This document shows positions 40,193-43,488 of a stretch of DNA of 43,488 bases, piece by piece. The translations under genes were made by a program, and so were the position numbers. Source of the stretch: an uncultured bacterium (lineage in GTDB: Bacteria; Verrucomicrobiota; Kiritimatiellia; RFP12; UBA1067); NCBI GenBank assembly GCA_902761275.1, contig CACWJS010000008.1:1-43488 (forward strand), in the 5' to 3' direction. The notes below the pieces were generated by a model. The model made no database searches and was not told the origin of the DNA. It worked only from the letters and a program-made list of their open reading frames with translations. The stretch's first letter is position 1; the number at the start of each line of letters is the position of its first letter.

Positions 40193-41352
40193 GCGGAGGC
40201 CTCCTCTTCTTCGTTCTCGAGCGCGATAAGCCCGTCGAGATGTTCCTGCGCGGCGTCCACGAGCCGCTGCCTGTCGCCTTCCTTCGTGAAAAGCCGCGGG
40301 GAAAGCCGCCTGAAAAGCCGCGTAAGCTCGCGAGCGAAGTCCATCCTCGCAAGGAGCTTGGCAAGCCCGCAATCCCCTTCGAACGCGGCAATCGCGCTCG
40401 CGGCGACAAACGCCTGCTCCGTCAAGTCCATTACGCGGCCGGTCATCTGCTCGCCGTTCATCAGGCACTTTTCGCCAAACTCCTTGCCCATGCGGGCAGC
40501 AAGCGCGCTCAAGTCTTCCAAGACCGACTGCAAACTATGCACGCAGCCGAGGTCAGTGAGGATGCGCCCGAGCGACGCAGCTTCGAGCGAAGGCGACGAG
40601 GACGCAAGATCCTTGCCGCAGCCGGCGATGAGGAACGCAATTGCGTCGGCTAGACGCCCGGGGCCGCGGCTTGCGAGAAGCGAACGGAAGCAGTCCTGCG
40701 GGCTCGTGAAGCCGACGACCTCGCTGCGGTACATGTCGCGCAGCTCCTGCATCTGCTCAGGCGTCGTTGCGCGAGCGTTGATCTCCTCGGCGAGATTGAT
40801 ACCGGCCCTTATTTCGGGGCCCTTCTCCTGGACGAGCGCCGCCTTTGCCTGCCTGACGAGCGCCTGCAGGTCCTCCTCGCCAACGCCAAACGCCTGCTCG
40901 AGGATGTCGAGCATCGCGAACTGATGGGACGAGTCGGTCGAGCCGCGCGCAAGCTCCTTCAGAAGTTCACGTGCGTCGGGAAGGTTCCCCGCCCCGGCAG
41001 CAGACCTAAGGCCTCGCGCGAGACGCGTTATGAAGTCGCGGCCCGGCATATCGGGCATCATCGACATCCAGGTCTCTATCGCCTTGACGAGCGCCGATCT
41101 CGGCCCCTGCATCTCGCCGAGCCGACGCTCGGCTACGCGCTTGGCAGTCTTCTCCTCGAACTGGAACGAAAGCTCCTCCATCGAGTCCATCAGCTCGGCC
41201 ATCGGATCTTCCTGGAGGACGACAGCCGTGCCCATGAGTTCGCCGCGCGCAACCGCCTGCGGCTCGGTCTGCCGCATAAGCGAGGCGATGTCTATGCGCT
41301 CTGCGCCCGACGCGTAGGTCTGCCGGAGAATCTGCGCGGCATCAAGCGCCAT
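40189..41352 (-). CDS. sctW: T3SS gatekeeper SctW (YopN-TyeA fusion, CopN-like)
   Basis: The protein has 387 residues from the ATG at 41350-41352 with AGGAGGG upstream; the longer reading runs through repeat DNA. It is mostly helical. The HrpJ/YopN domain occupies about 60-300 (MAELMDSMEELSFQFEEKTAKRVAERRLGEM, LDILEQAFGVGEEDLQALVRQAKAAL, QDCFRSLLASRGPGRLADAIAFLIAGCGKDLA). A TyeA-like helical domain is fused at the C-terminus (about 300-387: MTGRVMDLTEQAFVAASAIAAFEGDCGLAKLLARMDFARELTRLFRRLSPRLFTKEGDRQRLVDAAQEHLDGLI). Fused forms are typical of chlamydial CopN and many non-Yersinia systems. It holds back effector export until host contact. Confidence 0.92.
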   Translation of the reverse strand: MALDAAQILRQTYASGAERIDIASLMRQTEPQAVARGELMGTAVVLQEDPMAELMDSMEELSFQFEEKTAKRVAERRLGEMQGPRSALVKAIETWMSMMPDMPGRDFITRLARGLRSAAGAGNLPDARELLKELARGSTDSSHQFAMLDILEQAFGVGEEDLQALVRQAKAALVQEKGPEIRAGINLAEEINARATTPEQMQELRDMYRSEVVGFTSPQDCFRSLLASRGPGRLADAIAFLIAGCGKDLASSSPSLEAASLGRILTDLGCVHSLQSVLEDLSALAARMGKEFGEKCLMNGEQMTGRVMDLTEQAFVAASAIAAFEGDCGLAKLLARMDFARELTRLFRRLSPRLFTKEGDRQRLVDAAQEHLDGLIALENEEEEASA

Positions 41353-41974
41353 AGACCCTCCTGCTTGTAGAGTTGAAAGTTGAAAGTTGAAAAGCTGAAA
41401 GGTTGGGCATCGCCCCTTCGATCCACACGAGGCAGGGCCCATGGAAATGAAGCAGCAGGTCTTTCGGCCCGCGCGGCAGCAGCACGTCAAGAAGCCCGAG
41501 CTTGGGGCAGAAGCCGGTCGGCCTGTTGCCTGTCCAGGCGACCACCGCCTCGGGGCGAGCGGAGATCGTGTCTCCGTCTGGCACCTGAATGCGGGAAGTG
41601 CGGCTGGCTGTCGCCATGACTACCCATTCCGCGCCAAACTGAGTGACGCAAAGCGAGCCCTTCCCAGACATCGGAATCACCTTCACGGTCTGCGCCCCAG
41701 CCCACGCGGACGCAGGCGCGACGAGCACCTTGCCCGAGGCGGCGGACACAGGCGCCGCACAGGGAATGTGAGTGAGGAACGGACGGCGCGCATCGGCGCA
41801 CTTCGCGGCAGCAGTCGTCTCAACAAGGTCAAGACGCGAACGGTCGCGGAGGAAGAAGCCCTTGCGGCGGCGACGGACGGCGGAGCCGAAGAAAGCCGCC
41901 GGCTGGCCGCGGCTCATCAGCCACGAACCCGCCCTGACTTCTGCGAAGCCACCGTCTATCTTTACCGTCTCCAT
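41342..41974 (-). CDS. AIM24-family-like protein with repeat-encoded tail
   Basis: The protein has 210 residues; the ATG is 2 bases after the sctC stop. The body looks like the AIM24/TerD-adjacent beta-sandwich family: VKIDGGFAEVRAGSWLMSRGQPAAFFGS, then KVLVAPASAWAGAQTVKVIPMSGKGSLCVTQFGAEWVVMAT, GDTISARPEAVVAWTGNRPTGF and DLLLHFHGPCLVWIEG. The last 20 or so residues (PNLSAFQLSTFNSTSRRVYGA) come from TTTCAAC repeats, and the stop overlaps the sctW start by 11 bases. AIM24 proteins are not standard T3SS parts. The family call rests on a few motifs and is moderate. Confidence 0.62.
   Translation of the reverse strand: METVKIDGGFAEVRAGSWLMSRGQPAAFFGSAVRRRRKGFFLRDRSRLDLVETTAAAKCADARRPFLTHIPCAAPVSAASGKVLVAPASAWAGAQTVKVIPMSGKGSLCVTQFGAEWVVMATASRTSRIQVPDGDTISARPEAVVAWTGNRPTGFCPKLGLLDVLLPRGPKDLLLHFHGPCLVWIEGAMPNLSAFQLSTFNSTSRRVYGA
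41361..41405. repeat. GTTGAAA heptamer tract
   Basis: GAGTTGAAAGTTGAAAGTT then AAGCTGAAAGGTT on the plus strand. It separates the AIM24 body from sctW but is translated as the AIM24 tail on the minus strand. Confidence 0.88.
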
Positions 41975-41976
41975 CT

Positions 41977-43488
41977 TCAGTTCGCCTGGGTGCCAGCGGC
42001 CTCCTCGAACACGGCCGCAGCAGCCCTCAAGGCTTCCTCTTCCTCTTTCCAGCGCTTGATATCCGCGTCCAGTATGCGCGAATTCCTCTCGCGCTCGATC
42101 TGCCGGACGTTCTTCGCATGATCAAGCTCGGCGCTACGACGTTCATACGCATCCTCCCACTTTTCATGACGACGTTCGTTGGAATGCTCGCGCTCCAGAT
42201 CACGCCTCTTGCGATATTCGTCGACCACTTCCGCGTTATCCTCGAGCACCTCTGCCAAAGTGACGTCTCTCTGGCGCGCCGCTTGCTGGCGCGCGAGCAT
42301 CTCGACGTCGATGTCGATCACATGGGGAGTAAGTATGAAAAGCCGCTGCACGGTCTCCTTGCGCGTGGAAGCGCCGCCAAAAATCCAGCCAATCCATGGA
42401 ATGTCGCGTAGATACGGAATTCCCCACCCGGCAGACTCCTCGATGTCGCGCAAATAGCCAGCGAGAACTATCGCCTCATCCTCGAAGATGGCCGTCTGCG
42501 TCTGGAGCGTCGACGAGCGAGTCATCGGCATCGCGTCAACCGTTATCGACTCAAAGCCACCGTCGCCAAGCTCAAGGGAGAGCCAGACCTGATTCGGGAT
42601 ATTCGTCGAGGGAGACGGAAGTATGCGCGGCTTGATCTGAAGGCGCGTGCCCGCCGAGACGGACTCTAGGGTCGCGACCTCGGTGCCGATGACCTTGGCG
42701 TGGTAGCTCTGGGTGTCGGACATCTCCGCGGCGAGGTTGTTGACGGTGAGAAGCGAAGTGCGGGAAATGGAACGCGCCTTGCCCTTCTCGCGAAGCGCGG
42801 TGAGCGAGACGGCGAGGGCATACGAAGAATGGACATGCGTAAGGGCGCCGGCAAGCCCCTTTCCTGCAATTGCGGCAGGCGAGAAGAGGTTTGCAGCGTT
42901 CTGCCCGCCGCCCATGTCGGAATGGCCGTGGTTGCCCGACGCGGCAAGCGACAGCTGCCAGTCGAGCGCGTCCTTGCGCGAAAGCTCAACCGTAGTGATG
43001 TCAATCTCGACAAGCCGCTGCGGGACGTCAAGCTGCTTTATGAGGTTTTCGTACATCGGCATCCTCGAGACGACATCGCGCACTATTACGGCGTTCAAGC
43101 GATTCTCAGGGCGAATGATCGGATTGTACGACGCCATCTGCGCCGCTTCGAAGTGAGAAATCTCGTTGGTAAGGGAAGTGTCGCGGGCGTTGACGCCGGA
43201 AGAGGTTGTCATTATATCCTGGAGAATACGCGCCACGCCGCGCAACTGCAGCGTAGACTCGGGACTGCTCGCCCTGAAGGAGATGTCGTCCGCCCAAGTG
43301 TGGACAAGCGGGAAGATGCGCGCCTCGACCTCGTTGAACGTGCGCTTCTCTCGGAGGCTGTCGGCTCTCGCTATCATCTCGGCGACGAGCGACACGTAGC
43401 GCGGCGGACCGGAGACCATGACAAGTTCGTCGTTGGAGGTCGTCTTGAGCGGGAACCGCCGATCCTCGACGCCGAGTTCCGCGAGCAT
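41977..43488 (-). CDS. sctC: T3SS outer-membrane secretin SctC (5' end outside window)
   Basis: At least 503 residues; the reading frame is open to the window edge, so the signal peptide and first N-domains are missing. The visible N-domains include RPENRLNAVIVRDVVSRMPMYENLIKQLDVPQRLVEIDITTVELS. The secretin domain covers about 160-390 (LLTVNNLAAEMSDTQSYHAKV, LQIKPRIL, VWLSLELGDGGF, and the family signature GIPYLRDIPWIGWIFGGASTRKETVQRLFILTPHVI). After it come about 115 residues of charged coiled coil (VDEYRKRRDLEREHSNERRHEKWEDAYERRS...), unusual in length for the pilotin-binding tail. It forms the outer-membrane ring. It is the first T3SS gene seen here. Confidence 0.95.
   Translation of the reverse strand: MLAELGVEDRRFPLKTTSNDELVMVSGPPRYVSLVAEMIARADSLREKRTFNEVEARIFPLVHTWADDISFRASSPESTLQLRGVARILQDIMTTSSGVNARDTSLTNEISHFEAAQMASYNPIIRPENRLNAVIVRDVVSRMPMYENLIKQLDVPQRLVEIDITTVELSRKDALDWQLSLAASGNHGHSDMGGGQNAANLFSPAAIAGKGLAGALTHVHSSYALAVSLTALREKGKARSISRTSLLTVNNLAAEMSDTQSYHAKVIGTEVATLESVSAGTRLQIKPRILPSPSTNIPNQVWLSLELGDGGFESITVDAMPMTRSSTLQTQTAIFEDEAIVLAGYLRDIEESAGWGIPYLRDIPWIGWIFGGASTRKETVQRLFILTPHVIDIDVEMLARQQAARQRDVTLAEVLEDNAEVVDEYRKRRDLEREHSNERRHEKWEDAYERRSAELDHAKNVRQIERERNSRILDADIKRWKEEEEALRAAAAVFEEAAGTQAN

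Noticed and set aside
41353..41490. N-terminal extension of SctW through the repeat tract
   Set aside because: The extension reads repeat DNA as TFQLFNFQLST. AGGAGGG and normal length support the ATG at 41352.

Overview
The window reads as one end of a pathogenicity-island-like locus of a GC-rich, Gram-negative bacterium, most likely a member of the PVC superphylum of the Lentisphaerota/Kiritimatiellota/Verrucomicrobiota kind. This is inferred from gene content, not from a marker gene: a complete Ysc/chlamydial-style type III secretion system (T3SS), secreted LamG/autotransporter-repeat proteins, an XylR-like AraC regulator, Hanks-type kinases and an RsbU-like phosphatase. Almost every gene lies on the minus strand. 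The only convincing plus-strand gene is the AraC-type regulator at 22211-23305. No rRNA, tRNA, CRISPR array, insertion sequence or transposase was seen. No gene-free stretch exceeds 300 bases.

Layout, in minus-strand transcription order. (1) 43488-24207 is a T3SS operon of about 19 kb: sctC (cut by the window edge), an AIM24-like gene, sctW (YopN-TyeA type), a SycN-like chaperone, sctX, sctV, sctD, yscE-like, sctF, yscG-like, sctI, sctJ, sctY, sctK, sctL, sctN, sctO, sctP, sctQ, sctR, sctS, sctT, sctU. The order is close to the Yersinia yop/ysc order, except that sctY lies between sctJ and sctK. (2) The operon ends with an ECF sigma factor gene (23633-24193) 13 bases after sctU. (3) 23309-23587 encodes a small, probably secreted protein. 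(4) 16222-23305 is a surface/carbohydrate module: the AraC-type regulator, two large exported LamG/beta-repeat proteins sharing a C-terminal GL(S/T)IFVR, a small ORF and a beta-helix lipoprotein. (5) 9136-16140 encodes two large predicted T3SS effectors with lipid-kinase-like active sites and a small probable chaperone between them. (6) 57-9043 is a signalling block: two CesT-type chaperones, a STAS protein, a lipoprotein amino-acid-binding protein, a SpoIIE phosphatase fused to an RsbW-like ATPase, two Ser/Thr kinases, a PP2C phosphatase, an M20 peptidase and a response regulator.

The most striking observation is a promoter-like element, GTAAC-N15-GTGTA with a conserved T-run after GTAAC, found immediately upstream of both big effectors and of the small secreted protein. 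All three copies have exactly the same 15-base spacer. The copy for the small protein is nested in the last codons of the ECF sigma gene. My model is that the sigma factor, made as the last product of the T3SS operon, switches on the effector genes, much as HrpL does in Pseudomonas. Housekeeping promoters in the window look different: extended -10 boxes (TGnTAnAAT), three of them so close to the start codon that the mRNAs should be leaderless or nearly so.

A second theme is a family of degenerate tandem repeats with 7- or 8-base periods at many gene junctions of the T3SS operon. They often start at or supply the stop codon, and in sctD, sctK and the AIM24-like gene they have become coding sequence.
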